Shown here: in pieces, positions 11,361 to 23,632 of the stretch | Position numbering within the stretch: the first letter of the stretch is position 1 | Layout of the letters: every line of letters starts with the position of its first letter | NCBI GenBank assembly: GCA_027422505.1 | Contig: JAPQWV010000018.1 | Location: forward strand, 10,310,001 to 10,374,000 | Source: Craterostigma plantagineum | Taxonomy: Eukaryota > Streptophyta > Magnoliopsida > Lamiales > Linderniaceae | Reading direction: 5' to 3' | Length of the DNA stretch: 64,000 bases | Position numbers and translations under genes: made by a program | Notes under the pieces: generated by a model | The model's database searches: none | The model's input: the letters and a program-made list of their open reading frames with translations, nothing else | What the model was told of the DNA's origin: nothing

Positions 11361-13289
11361 CTCTAAACTCCTTCCTTTCTAAGTCATAGCCAAATTAAAC
11401 CCTTAAAAGTCCCTTTGATTTTTAAAACGACGATCTCTCGCTTAGGTGAAACGATTAAATATAACTCGATCACAGGTAAATTGACTTAAAATTGCTTGTG
11501 ATGACTTGAGCGATATAAATATAAAATCCCCGAGTAAAAAATAATAGAGTGCTAGAGTGAACTTAGTGAGAGTTGTCAAAATGGATCTTTTTATGAACCT
11601 GAGACTTTAGTTTGATGACTAGACTTGACGGCAGTGTGTTTTCTTCAAGTCTCATATGAAAATTTAGAGTGACGATCGATTGAAGCAAAATAATCTAATC
11701 CCATACTATTATAAGTATTAAAAAAATAAAAATAAAAAAATAAAAAAAATTAAAAAAATAAAATTGCACATTTTGAATGCATATTTAACTTGCATTGGTA
11801 TTGAATTGGTTTAAATACGAATATTTGATTTTGCTCATACCCTCGCGCAAATCTTTATTACATGTTTAGGGGAACATGTATCTAATTTAAATTGATTAAT
11901 TGCGTGTTATAATGATTGCTACTAGTCGAAATATTTTACGCAAAACCCTTAGACGAATACCAACAGTCGAAAATTTTTCTCTCGCGAAAAACTCATCCGA
12001 AAGACAGAATCTTAAAATCAAACAACTTTTTCTTTGATTTTCAACACTTAACTATCTTTCAGAGGTACATTCGACTACGCTTATGTGTTTGCGTATTGAT
12101 TTTCTTCGTTAGCATCCACATTCTGGAATTTTCCGTTCGATTTACGATTTTGTTTCTCGACTTAGACATGTTTGAAAAACCGTAGGTTATTTCGCAGGAT
12201 TTAGAGCTTGTTATGTGATTATTTGATACAATCTCTGCTTAATATGACAGTCTTAAGGTTTTTCGATCAATTTGGTAGGATAAATCTTTGATTATCTATG
12301 TTTTAGAGTTCAATTTGTAAGATTCGACTTCTGGGTTTTTGAACATATGAAGCAGTCGAAGAACTTTCTCGATCGCAAATCTTGGATTTAAATTCAATTG
12401 GGATACTGTTTGCGTCGTAAAAGGTTTTCGATCGCTGAATTTTGACTTAGTCGACAAGTTAAGTAACGTAGATTGTTAATTCACTTACCATCGAGAAATT
12501 CAATTAGGATTTTATGTGAGCGAAAAATTATTGCGTAGAGTAGGTAAAAGGATGCAATTTAATTCGAGCGCAAAACGTACTATCGCAAAGAAAATTTCGA
12601 TTTCATTTCTATTTAGGTCAAAAAAAAATTTGCGGCGATAAAATTAATTTTTCGACGATAAAATTTTTCGATCGTAAACATGCAGCGAAAATTTGTTAAA
12701 TAAAATTAATTTTCTCAACGATTGACTTAGTCTTTTGATTGACGAAATTCCCATCGTCAAACTTCGCAGCGAAAAGCTTACTTACAATCGAAAAACTTTC
12801 CCGCTCGACTAAAATCACAACGAAAATTTTATTCAAAGCGAGAAAAGTTTCTCGATCGTAAATTTATTTTATTTTTCTCGATCGCAAATTTACACGTAAT
12901 TTTTCTCGAGCATAAAATTTCTCGGCTACCGTGACACAAATAATGTTTCCACACTTGGTAAAATTTTCTAGGTCTTTTTCACTGTCGCAAAATCTAGCAA
13001 ATAAAATTCTCCATCGTAAAATTGAACAGAAGGTTTATATTTGAATTCAGCACTTAGGAAATTGAGAAGTTTTAATTCTCACGCTATAAAAAAAATGGAG
13101 TGAATAATGATTTAAAACACTTAGAATATTTTTCGAGCGCACTTAACTATAGCATATATACATGTGTCGAAATATTATTTTCAAACCACCACTTCGTATG
13201 ACCTATGTGCTTCATATCTGTTTCTCAATTGCCAAATTATCAAACATACTATCACATGCTGAATCATTATGGTTTGATACAAATAAAAT

Positions 13290-15858
13290 TTTTGATATAA
13301 GACACTGAGTCTGATGAGGAGATTCAATTAATAAGAAGGACAGACGACTAAGCGTATCATTTGAGTCCATCTTCACCACCGTCACCACCACCGCACCTGA
13401 CATCGCGCAGATCTTATCTTCAAGTGCTGTGGACATCTCCTCGCTCAATCTTGAGCCGCCGCACAGTCCACCGGTGTCTGGTTCGCAGGTTCACTCAGAA
13501 CCTGCCGAAACACCTATAGAGGAGAATCTCCAAGATTCGACTCAAGGATTGGGTAGAGGTCTCCAACAGTCACAACCTCAAGTGACTGCGAGCCAACTTG
13601 AGGAGCCGGTGTCTGCTCAAGGGTTACTAACAGGCGACATCAGTCGATCTGGTCCTTCTTCGACGGAGGCGTCCGTCCAGTTCATAACTGAAGCCTAATT
13701 CCAGGCCACACTCTCTGTAGCCATCAAATCTCTAGAAGACAAAATGACGAAAAGAGTGCTCGCTGCCATCGAGACGTCCCAGTGCGACCCTGGGAAAGCA
13801 CCCGTCTCCGAGGCCCCTTCAGCACGAACACACCCAACCCCACAACCCACTCCCACCGACCCACTCGCAGACTCCTCTATCCTCATCAATCCATCACCAT
13901 TCCCATTACCCAGCTCCACGACATTCTTCTCGCCGATCGGCCTTCCCACCAGAACATCTCAGGAGGAATCCATCTACAGGCGTCTCGTGGATCACCCTGA
14001 GACCTACTCAGTCTTGCCGAGGCCAAGGCTCCCGCACACGATGTCGACATGACGATCCAGATGATCAGGATCGTCATAAGGGGGAGAAAAGGACTAGGAC
14101 ATCAACGAGTGGCCAAGGTGAAGGCCAAGAACAAGGCTCACGCGCAACGCAGACAGGCACTGGAGCAGGCCAAACCCAAACCACCACTCAAACTACCCGA
14201 ACAACCCATACCACGCACCGCACAACCATACTCTAACCCAAATCGACCTGCCATCCTTTCACCTAAGGACGCCTCCGCCCACACCACCGACTTTCATAAG
14301 CCCCTTGCTTCCGCAAGAAAAAGCAAGTGATGCCATGCTCATCGACCTAGCACGGACTCAAGCAACTCCATCAACTGCTCCGGACCAATTGGAACCATCT
14401 GAAAGTGGAGTCAACCCACATGAGATCCTCGATAAGTACATATTCGAAGGACAGTGGATGACCCACTCCATGCCTGACGAGCATCAGAGACAACGTCTTA
14501 AGGACGTTCGACAGTTCTAACAGCAAGCTTCGGTGGACCTTGTGCTCATAGAAGACGAAGAGCTTCAGGAAGGTGAAGATCATGAAGCAGATCCCCCAAG
14601 GCTACCCGAGCTAATTGCTCAAAGAGCGGATCCCCCTTCAAGAATGATGCCGGGAACCGTTCGAATAGATACGCCATGGGAGAACATCAGATAGAAATTC
14701 CCTTTCTTGAAGAAGTTCGGGAAAACATATGGAGGTCACCGAATAATGTAAAGGAGTTGAACGAATTCGAGCTCAGAGAGATTTCTCACTGGGATCAGCA
14801 AAAGAGAATGACGTATCTTTGGATGTTGACCCATCTCGGACCAGAGAGCTTCAGGAAGGTGAAGATCATGAAGCAGATCCCCCAAGGCTACCCGAGCTAA
14901 TTGCTCAAAGAGCGGATCCCCCTCCAAGAATGATGCCGGGAACCGTTCGAATAGATACGCCATGGGAGAACATCAGATAGAAATTCCCTTTCTTGAAGTT
15001 CGGGAAAACATATGGAGGTCACCGAATAATGTAAAGGAGTTGAACGAATTCGAGCTCAGAGAGATTTCTCACTGGGATCAGCAAAAGAGAATGACGTATC
15101 TTTGGATGTTGACCCATCTCGGACCAGATGTGAGGATGAAGATGACTAAAGTGCAAGCAAGGAATCATTATAAGAGTCTATCTCCTATCTCCAGCTGCTA
15201 AGCGTCTACTGCGCCAAAGGAGGACTTCCAATGCCGTTCTATGTAATTGATAGAGTAGACAGAACTCGAGAAGAACTCAGCGAGAGTGACCTACCCTGCC
15301 TTCCTTACGAGGAGGTGTATCGTCTCTACCAGCTCTACGTAGAGAAGTACAGGGATCCTCAAGGCTTCATCAAGAAAGAAGTAGAGGGACTCTATCGGTT
15401 CATGATGCGACAAGTCAAATACTTCGCCGCACACGACCTTCAAATGGCTATGGAGAGCAACATGAAGAAGGTTACACATGACCGCTCCTGTTAACAAAGG
15501 ACCTGAGATCGAAGCGCTTTCCAACAATCACATTCATATCAGCTCAGTCTTAGGATGATCTATCACAATCCAATTGCAGAGAAGAATATATTGATGCTGA
15601 AGACTGAGATTCACAGATGTTGTGATGGAACGCTCAAGGTTGTCAGGAAAAACATAGACATAGACTGGAAGAAATCAACAGAGAGATGATGTTACCCATA
15701 CACCGGTTCGTAAGGGAACAACCTCTGATGCTGAAACTCCTTGATGACATCGAGGAGAGCCTGGAGCTGCGAAACAGTCTAAGGAACTTTGAGCATGCGC
15801 TGGGCTTGAGAAGATCTTTGCCCGACGAGGACAAATGGAACGGAAGAGCAAGCAAGTA
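13290..15858 (+). pseudogene. Element A env-like ORF remnant
   Basis: Sense-strand homologue of the C-terminal two thirds of the env-like ORF. It aligns to element C from 47556 onward: LQDSTQGLG, SQPQVT, GDISRSGPS, the proline-rich TPTDPL region (13800-13870), DKYIFEGQWMTHSMPDEHQR (14430-14490) and the helical region near 15330-15830. The N-terminal ~270 codons seen in element B are absent. Stops and frameshifts are frequent (for example the TAA near 13697), and an internal ~283-bp tandem duplication lies at 14561-15129. It ends just before the polypurine tract and LTR. Function unknown; a structural or envelope-like role is only positional inference. Confidence 0.75.
14561..15129. repeat. 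Tandem duplication inside element A env-like ORF
   Basis: The segment starting AGCTTCAGGAAGGTGAAGAT at 14561 is repeated from 14847 (period 286). The second copy is nearly identical but lacks one GAA triplet after CTTGAA. Elements B and C have a single copy, so the duplication is private to A and recent relative to A's other damage. Confidence 0.9.
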
Positions 15859-15871
15859 TAAAGGGGGAGAT
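15859..15871 (+). promoter_or_regulatory. Polypurine tract of element A
   Basis: AAAGGGGGAGAT directly upstream of the LTR start (TG at 15872). It matches the PPT of element C (49841-49853) and would prime plus-strand DNA synthesis. Confidence 0.85.
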
Positions 15872-16116
15872 TGTAGAGACTATATTTAATTGTGCTTGAT
15901 TTCATTAATTGTCCTTATAATAAGGGGCTTTATTTGTATTAGTCCATAGATTAGGACTAGTTTGTTGTTTATACCAAGCTGTTGGTATAAATACTTGTAC
16001 AAACAATTGAGTTGAATACAGAAAATTAGAGAATCGATCCGAAAGGCTTTTGAATTAAATTCTAGAGAGAGAAACAGTAAACACTTTCTCACACTAAAAG
16101 TTTCTCTCTCGTGTTC
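15872..16116 (+). repeat. Truncated 3' LTR of element A
   Basis: Begins TGTAGAG and follows the 347-bp LTR of element C for about 245 bp, up to the TTTCTCTCTCG motif, then gives way to the T-run of LINE D. The last ~100 bp of the LTR are not found next to it or beyond 50322. Confidence 0.88.
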
Positions 16117-16608
16117 TTTTTTTTGGTGTAAGGTTCCATATATTAAGATAGTAGGAAAGTATACAAGATGACTGGGAGCATTGCTCCGCACAGTCAACCA
16201 GTAACATGCTACTGGGTACAACTCAAAAAAGACCGCAACCCTACAAACTACCAAGCCACCCTCCAAATTCTACGTATAGCCACGCGCTGGAGGTCATACT
16301 TAGTGGGGGTACCACTAGTTCGCATGACAGCCAACGCAAGCACACTCCCAACAAGCCGATCAGGAGATGTAGCAATTCCTTCCTTCCAGCGCCTATTCCT
16401 CGCCTTCCAAATGTGGTAGACAAGAGATGCCAGCACATATCGATAAGCTACGTGGATAAGATGTCGCCCTCGCCATCTAGTAGCCGCCCATCGTATACCC
16501 TCTCTCTACACCCGATACGGCCACAACCACCGAATACGCATCCGCAGCAGCCGCATACGATGGCGTGAGTATGCGCAATCGAAGAAAAGGTGCTGTACCG
16601 TCTCATAG
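16117..16608 (-). mobile_element. LINE D, 3' part (ORF2 C-terminus and 3' UTR)
   Basis: Minus-strand LINE 3' end. The poly(A) appears as a T-run at 16117-16124. The 3' UTR has a hairpin at 16198-16215, and ORF2 ends with a zf-RVT-type tail (LASLVYHIWKARNRRWKEG, then IRRIWRVAW) at 16248-16436. Upstream (16440-16608) the coding sequence is decayed. The element is interrupted at 16608 by the 5' LTR of element C and continues at 50199. Joined across element C the frame reads CVLCDEL then HYETVQHLFF, matching the zinc-ribbon part of the other LINE ORF2s. Strand, order and frame therefore all support one original LINE. Confidence 0.88.
16198..16215 (-). other. 3' UTR hairpin of LINE D
   Basis: On the element strand CCAGTA-GCATGT-TACTGG, a 6-bp stem with a 6-nt loop about 75 nt before the poly(A). 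The same hairpin occurs in LINE E and LINE-3. Confidence 0.7.
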
Positions 16609-16955
16609 TGTAGAGTATACATTTAATTGTGCTTGATATTATTAGTTGTCCTTGTAATTAGAGGCGTTTTATATAGTAGTCCTGAGATTAGAACTAGTTT
16701 GATATTTATACCAAGTTTGTTTTGTATAAATACATGTAAATCAATTGAGACGAATAGAGAAAGTTTTGAAGATTGATCCGAAAGGCTTGCAATTCATTTT
16801 CTAGAGAGAGAAACAACAGTGACTTTCTCACTCTAATCGAATTCTCTCTCTCGTTCTTCAAATGAGTTTTTGATTGAATCTTATTGATTATCATTCATCG
16901 AATTACTTTGAATTCTTACCTAGGATCTTAGAGTTGTTAATCGTAGGACCTAACA
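16609..16955 (+). repeat. 5' LTR of element C
   Basis: 347 bp from TGTAGAGTATAC to GGACCTAACA, with TG..CA ends. A TATAAATAC box-like sequence lies near 16724-16732, followed by CTCTCTC-rich sequence downstream. Paired with 49854-50198. Confidence 0.93.
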
Positions 16956-16957
16956 AT

Positions 16958-16969
16958 TGATATCAGAGC
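16958..16969 (+). promoter_or_regulatory. Primer binding site (initiator tRNA-Met type)
   Basis: TGATATCAGAGC, two bases after the LTR end. The canonical plant initiator-Met PBS is TGGTATCAGAGC; here one base differs. Confidence 0.85.
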
Positions 16970-17972
16970 AGATTCGTTCTGTTTTGGATAAAAAATTGTT
17001 AGATTTGGATCGAAAATTTAATTCTTTTCACTGTCATCGAAGAATAGTTTGGCGCGAAATCTGTTTTCGATCCAATAGCATAATTTTGTGCCTAATTGAC
17101 CTGAATTTGATGTTTCTGTGCTCGTTTAAGTGTCAAATGCTGATTGCGATCAAATTCGTAGCTGTTTGAAGTTCGTGTTTGGATTAAATCGATTTTGTGA
17201 GTTACTGTTTGCGTAAGAACATGAAGAACACGTTCTGATTTTGATCAAATTCGACATATTGTGCTTCATAACGTGTTTAATTGCGTGTCCGTGCGTATTT
17301 AGCAATCGATTGCGAGCAATTACCTGAAAGTTCAGTGTCTAATTCCTTTTTCTCGCTAGGTTTTGCGATCGGATTAATTTCTCGATCTAAAAACTTGGCG
17401 CGATAATTTTTCTCCGTATACGAAGTCGGTGCTAAAATCGTCAACACTAGAAATGATTTTAGTTAGAAATATTTCTCGAGCATTATTTAGCAAAAATCTT
17501 TTTCGAGGGAGACCGATTTTGACTTTGCACGCGTAAAAACTCTCTCTCGAGAAACATTTTCGGTCAGACATTTAAAGTTTGACCAAGCTAAAAATCATTT
17601 ACACGCGAGAAACTTTTCCACTCAACCGATTTATTTTGACTTGTCGAGAAACTTACTAACGTACTGTTTCTTTACTATCGAAATAAATTCACGATCCGGA
17701 AATCTTTCTCGACCGAACGATTTTGGGCAATTTATTTCGCTCGAAAATATTTCACTGACAAACTATCTCGCACGTAAACAGTACACACTTTATTCTATTT
17801 CGGCGAAATTATTTTTGATCAAACTTTAAAGATTGAATCGAAAATAATTCTCGATCTATTTTTCGAATCAACCGCTACTAACGAATTTTGTCATTTGTGA
17901 GTCACATTAAATCATATTCAAACATTCAAAACACTTAACAAAGATCCTTCAACAACTCAACTACAAAACAAA
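16970..17972 (+). other. Element C leader (5' UTR)
   Basis: About 1 kb, AT-rich, with no gene. From about 17340 to 17870 it is dense in TTTCTCGA(T/G)C- and CGATCG-like motifs of the kind also found in the pol-env spacers of A and C. These could be packaging or structural signals, but the sequence alone does not show this. Confidence 0.6.
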
Positions 17973-20536
17973 ATGGATGCATACTCGCTAGGAAATGACA
18001 ACCGTCCACCGATTTTGCAACGAGGCGAATATACTGTGTGGAGGAGCTGCTTCTTCAATTTCATCGCTCTAAAAGATCAAGAATTTACTGAAGTCACTAG
18101 AAGAGGGACCCGCACAGTTTTTGGTACATGTCCCCGATGACGAAACGGCAACTCCTCAAATTTCTGCATCTAGGCGACTGAAGGAGCCTAGGGAGTACAC
18201 AATCGTGGAGAGAGCTCGAGCTAAGGCTGATCTAGTAGCCATGAACACCCTCATGCAGGGCATCCCCAACGACATATACCGACAGATTGATAGCCTTTCA
18301 TCGGCTAAACGAATGTGGGATGAACTGCATAGGATGATGCAGAGGACGGAAGTCGGCATAATGCCAAAAAGGCGAACATTCTCACCGCTTACGACTCCTT
18401 CAAAGCAAAGCCTGAGGAGAGTCTATACGAGATCTACCAAAGATCCCTCACTCTTCTCAACGAGATGAGTAAGATAGAGATCACGAAGACCAACATGGAG
18501 ACAAACATCAGATTTCTATCTTCTCTGCCTGCGGAATGGAAGAAGATATCCACTCAGATTCGACGAAATAAAGATTTAGAGGAGTTGGATGTCCATGCCG
18601 TGTTTGACAATCTCTCACAGCATGAGGATGATATAAGCGAGATTTTCAAGGAGCAGAAAGGCAAACAGCACGAAGACACTGTTGCCTTAGTCTCGGAGAA
18701 GAGGAGCTCAAGATCAAGAAAGGAAAAGACCGTTAGGCCTCCTTCACCTTCAGAGTCGGAAGAAGAGTCGGATTCCGACGTTGAGCCAATCTGAAAGCAC
18801 TAGGAAAGCAGTTAGCTCTCATAGGACAAATGATGAGCAAGAAGTACTTCAAGAAGAAGTCTTCAACCTCAGCCAACCGACTTCGGACTACAAGCTCTAA
18901 AAACAAAGAACGTGCACCAGAGAGCTCCGATGTCAAGAATCCTAAGGAGGCTAACAAATGCTTTAACTGTGGCAAGCCAGGTCACTTTGCCAGAGAGTGC
19001 TCTCTTCCGAAGAAGAGAGATGCCACCTACTACTCCAGAAAGCTCCAATTGACGAAACAGAAGGAAGCTGGAGTAGCTCTCATGGCCGAACAGGACCAAT
19101 GGCTCGAGGACACGTCGAGTTCTGAAGAAGAGAATTTAGCTCTCATGGCCCGTCTCGACAATGAATCAGACGCCGGAACATCCAATAGTACGGACAACGA
19201 CAACGCATCCACTTTGTCACAAGAGGTAGTCTCTTCTTCCACATTATTGACCATGTTAGATTCATATATAAAACAATATGCTAACATAAAACGTGAGCAG
19301 AAAAGTATTAAGGAAGTAGAGGATAAACTTGCGAGATCACAGGAGAAGATAAATAGTCTCGAATTAGAACTTAGGAGCTCTAGTGCAAAAATAGATGAAC
19401 TTACTAAGAGCCTACATTCTAGAGAGACTAGTCAACCTCAACTAGGACAACAGAGCGAAAAGATTAAGGAACTAGAAGATAGGCTAGCAAATAACTACAA
19501 TTGTTTGGTTAGAAATCTCAATGAGAAAGCCATTTTAAATTGTAGGATAACCGAAGCTACCTCTAAGATCACTAACTTAGAAGCTCAATTAGAAACATCA
19601 AATGCTAAGATTAGTGAGCTTAGTAAGAATTTAGACGCCTGTCAAGCCGCTAAACTAACGGTGGAAAATAATTATGTTCTCCTAGGTGAGGAACGCAAAA
19701 AATTATATGCTAAATTAAGAAACTAGATGATATAGTTACGCGTGGAGGACTATCCGAACAGACGATATTTTTGAACAAGCCCAAGGATATAGAGTTCTAT
19801 AATCCAATAGAAGGCATAGGTTTCCCTAACCCCGGGTTCTACAGAAAAAGGAAATATACGATACTAAGAACATGGGTTTAGGAGTAACTCTTTGAGAGAA
19901 TTCACAGAATCGACGTACCAAAATAATTATGATTCCTCTATGAGAAAAACCTCACATGGGCCTGAGATCCCCTTTGACTACAAAGAACTAAATGAAAGGG
20001 ACAAAAATGGGAAAGAAACTCTAACACCTGTCTGCAATTTAGTTCAAGTTCTACCTCCTGACTTTCAAACACACCATAAAGCCATTAATTATAAGAATTC
20101 TCTCTACAAACCCCCTATCATAAAACAGATAAAGGACTCACAGGCAAAGCTAGAGAGAGAATGAGAGAATTTCGAAGCTGAAAAGCAAAAATTCTTTAAG
20201 GAGATGGAAAATCTCAAGGCTTCCTCGTCCTCCCAAACTACCTCTCACGCTATTACAAAAAGCGTGAAAATTGAAAAATCGCCTTTGAAAGATAAAAGTT
20301 GTAAAAATAATTCAATCAAACCTAGCAAAACATTTGTACGTGCTGAAATTAACCTTCCCTGCAAGGTTCAACCCAAATGGGTTCCTAAATTTCCGCCTAG
20401 GATGACAAAAGCTGAAAAGGCCAAGTCACCTAAAGAGGTCAAACCCAAACCCACTTCTCCGAAAGTGGCTCAGGTTATCAAAACTTCCTCAAGTAATAAT
20501 TTAGGAACTATATCAGAACCAAAAAAAATCTGCTAA
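17973..20536 (+). pseudogene. Copia element C, gag
   Basis: Gag polyprotein remnant starting at the ATG at 17973 (MDAYSLGNDNRPP). Then come a UBN2-type capsid region (VERARAKADLVAMNTLMQG, 18200-18340), an acidic Ser/Glu/Asp-rich segment (18740-18790) and a CCHC zinc knuckle CFNCGKPGHFAREC at 18959-19000. A repeated acidic ALMA(E/R) motif (19070-19160) and a long coiled-coil-like stretch (19270-19720) follow, with a Lys/Pro-rich tail to 20536. Gag forms the particle and binds element RNA. Frameshifts lie between 18030 and 18120, near 18350, at 18795, near 19727 and elsewhere, so no full protein results. The start was chosen because it follows the leader and agrees with copia Gag N-termini. Confidence 0.9.
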
Positions 20537-20539
20537 TCT

Positions 20540-21168
20540 GAGAGGACCCATGTTTAAATGGTACCTAAAGCTCTCTAATTTGTTTTTGCAGATCCATCAT
20601 GTGCGGTACCTTGACTCGGGTTGCTCCACACACATGACGAGAAATCAAGAACTGCTGAGCAACTACAAAGACCAGCCAAACGGCAAAGTCAGATTTGGGA
20701 ACAACGATTCAGCCCCGATTCTAAGACTTGGGGATATCACTCTGAAGAATCGGATTATAAAAGATGTCTCATACGTCGAAGGCCTCCGCCATAACTTGTT
20801 CAGCATAGGCCAGTTCTGTGACAAAGGGTTCCAGGTGGTCTTTCATGCTCACCGGTGCAGAATTTTGGACAGTCAGGACACAGAACTCCTCTATGGACTT
20901 TGGAAATCAAACCTTTACACGATCAACCTGACGTCCGTGCGGCCCTCGAGAGCTGTATGCCTCATATCTCAGATTGATTTACAGAGGAACAGTTTATGGC
21001 ATCAACGACTGTCTCATCTGAATATGAAAGCTCTCCGACGTTTTTCTACGAAAAAGTTGGTTCATGGTCTGCCAACTATACTACTACAAAGGGAGCATCA
21101 GTGTTCGGCATGCCAATTAGGAAACATGAAGCGAGCATCCCATCACGTCAAGCAAATTGCGTCTACAT
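20540..21168 (+). pseudogene. Element C pol, protease and GAG-pre-integrase part
   Basis: Open frame 20550-21179 containing the aspartic protease signature YLDSGCSTHMT (catalytic Asp codon at 20613), then LLYGLWKSNLYTINL and the zinc-binding GAG-pre-integrase segment (LWHQRLSHLNMKAL, CSACQLG). The protease would cut Gag-Pol. It is cut off at 21168 by LINE-1, and pol resumes at 35667 with the next codons of the integrase. Element A lacks this protease segment. Confidence 0.9.
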
Positions 21169-22372
21169 TACACATTTGACATCTGTTCAAAAAATCCACC
21201 CAGCGTTCAAAAACCGTTCATCTCCTAGCCGTTTCCGGCCATAACCCACGTCATCACTGGCAGATTTGGACGAGCCTCGGTGGTAAGCGACGTCCCCCCA
21301 CCGTTGGGATCAGACGGCGGTGGTCCGGGGGTGGTTCTCATAATTCTTTCATCATTTTCTCAAGCCGTGACCCTTTGTCTCCCTATCAACCCGCACCAGT
21401 TCTGCCCGCCTCCACCGGTCGCTCCCCTCTACGACGCTGTCGTAGGTGGCGACTGTCGCCGGCAGCTGTCTCCACCGGCGGGAGCCGACAGCGCGTGGCC
21501 CAAAGCCGCGACCTACACCCACCTAACGCACGTTACACCAGCTGTGACCCTTCGTCTTCCTAAGGATGCGTCTTGCTCGTTTCTGCTCTATGGATTCGGA
21601 TGCGACGGGTTGGAAACCCTTGGGCTCATGCCAGATTATGAAGCCCTAGCTGAGTTCCGCGATCGATTTGGAATGACTGCGTTTGAAGAACTCTTCAATA
21701 GGGTTAAAGGAAGCAATGTCGGCCATGTCAACGGCCAGCTCACTCTGCCCGGTCCTACCCAACCTGAGCTGAATTCTGTGCCTTCAGAAACTGCAAAAGG
21801 AAGACTAGGAAGGGAACACAATGGGCGCACCAATCAACCCCAGGCACCTCCGCAGCTCCATCACCGTCGTGCAAAAAGAAGCACAACTCGCCTTATGCCA
21901 CTTCGGGACCCAAGCTTCGATCGCCGTTTCCTTGTTCGCCAGGGCATGCCACCACCCGCCCTGGGCTCAAGGCCGATCTTGGAAGACTCCTCTGATGATG
22001 GCGGACAGTCCATGGGGGCTGCCGTGCTTGCTGAGAACCGGAACTGCCCAAATAGGGCTACGCCTATGCCTTGCACAACGCCAGGTTCTGGGCCAAGGGT
22101 TGTGGCTAATGGACATCATCCCTCACCGGCGACTATAGAGACAGCCATGGTCACCCACCCCATCCCGGAGTCTGCCTCACCACCCCAGTCGGGGCCGGTC
22201 ATCGAAGACGCTTCTGATAAAGAGGACCTGATAACTGATGCTGCCCCAGGTTGGGACTAGGGTTACGCCCAATGGGTCCAATCCTATGCCGGTGATAAAG
22301 GCGACGACGTCCACGATGGCACATCGCACCATGACGCCCACTCATTCTGCTCGGAGTGCAAATCCCGGGTAT

Positions 22373-23632
22373 TGAGACGCGCATGAGGACATTCTTATGG
22401 GGTGGCTCGCCTGCGCGAGTTGCTTGGCTGATGTTTGTCTTCCGATCGCCGAAGGAGGACTTGGGATTCGGTCCATTGAGACTGATAATCGTGCGCTGCT
22501 CCTTCGTCATTTATGGGGTGTGGTTTCGCACGCTCCGGACTCGATTTGGGTTGACTGGTTGTACAGCACTAGATTGCATAACAGGTCTCTTTGGGAGCTG
22601 TCGCTGGGGAATAATGCTTCTTGGAGTTGGAAGAAGTTGCTCAAGCTTCGGAATGTCATCCGCTCCTTCATTTCTTATCAGGTGGGTGATGGGAGTTCCA
22701 TATGGCTATGGAAGGACCCTTGGCTATTGATGACCTCGCTGCTAGAGAGACACCCTAGGGGCCGATGGTGATGGGTCTGCCTCATGATTCACGCCTCAGT
22801 GAGGTCATTACGTCGGATGGTTGGTCTTGGCCAGCCATGACGTCCTCCGAGTTTCTGGAGATTAATCCTCTGCTGCCTCCGGCGGAGCCGTCGCGGCCTG
22901 ATCGTGTTCACTGGATTGGGACGCTTGATGGACGTTTCTCTACGAGGGCGGTTCGTGAGGCCACTCGTCCTCGGCGGGACAGAGTCATTTGGGCTTCTCT
23001 CTTCGGGGGATGCTTGCGCATACCTTGCCATGAGTTCATTCTCTGGCTTGCTATTCGAGGACGTCTCTCCGTTCGCAGTTTACCTTGGGTGGCTCAGCGC
23101 GCGGGAACGGATGCCTGCCTCCTCTGTGATACCGGGAATCGGGAGACGATTTCCCATCTTTTCTTTTCTTGTCCCTTTTCTTTGAGATGCCGACAGATGC
23201 TCAGGGACAGGATTAGGTGGCGGATACCATATATTGACTGGGATAGGAGCTTTCACTGGGCTGCTCTGAAGTGGAGGAGTCAGCACTTATTTCATATTGC
23301 TTATCGACATGTCCTTGCGTCGATTGTTTATCACATTTGGCAGGAGCGGAACAGGCGATGGAGGGAGAACATACGTTCTACCCCTGCCCATGTTGTGGCC
23401 ACGGTCCTCGGCATACTTGGTGCCCGTCTTGGGACTATTGGAGAGAAGCATGCCCTACAGCAGGCTGCTATTCGGCGTCTTTGGAGAGTAGCTTGGTAGT
23501 TGGTTTTCTTTTACCATTCGTTTTTTGTTCACCAGTAGCCTGTTACTGGTTGCCTGTGTTGAGTTTTACTCGTACCCATTCTGTACACTTTCCATTATAT
23601 ACATAAAAAACCGGGACCTGTTCCAAAAAAAA
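22373..23632 (+). mobile_element. LINE E, 5'-truncated, inserted in LINE-1 ORF1
   Basis: Flanked by the 12-bp duplication AATCCCGGGTAT at 22361-22372 and 23633-23644, with an A-run before the right copy. It contains only the last part of ORF2, starting inside the region after the RT, with a frameshift near 22420 and another near 22760. The zf-RVT-type zinc region follows (CLLCDTGNRETISHLFFSC, about 23113-23169) and the C-terminal IRRLWRVAW ends at 23499. The 3' UTR carries a hairpin at 23531-23550. 5' truncation is the usual outcome of incomplete target-primed reverse transcription. Confidence 0.92.
23531..23550 (+). other. 3' UTR hairpin of LINE E
   Basis: ACCAGTA-GCCTGT-TACTGGT, a perfect 7-bp stem with a 6-nt loop about 75 nt before the poly(A). 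Identical in LINE-3 at 46568-46587. Confidence 0.8.

Larger units (their letters stand above)
10211..13289 (+). other. Element A pol-env spacer
   Basis: About 3.1 kb with no sense gene. It contains: an AT microsatellite (10305-10362); a PPT-like ATAGGGGGAT (10381-10390) whose context is repeated in element C at 38625; a block at 10960-11250 with repeated GAACTTCTCCAA/GATAAT units and an antisense ORF; and from about 12340 to 13020 a dense series of TTTCTCGATCG-like motifs. The same order occurs in element C, so these belong to the element. Confidence 0.7.
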
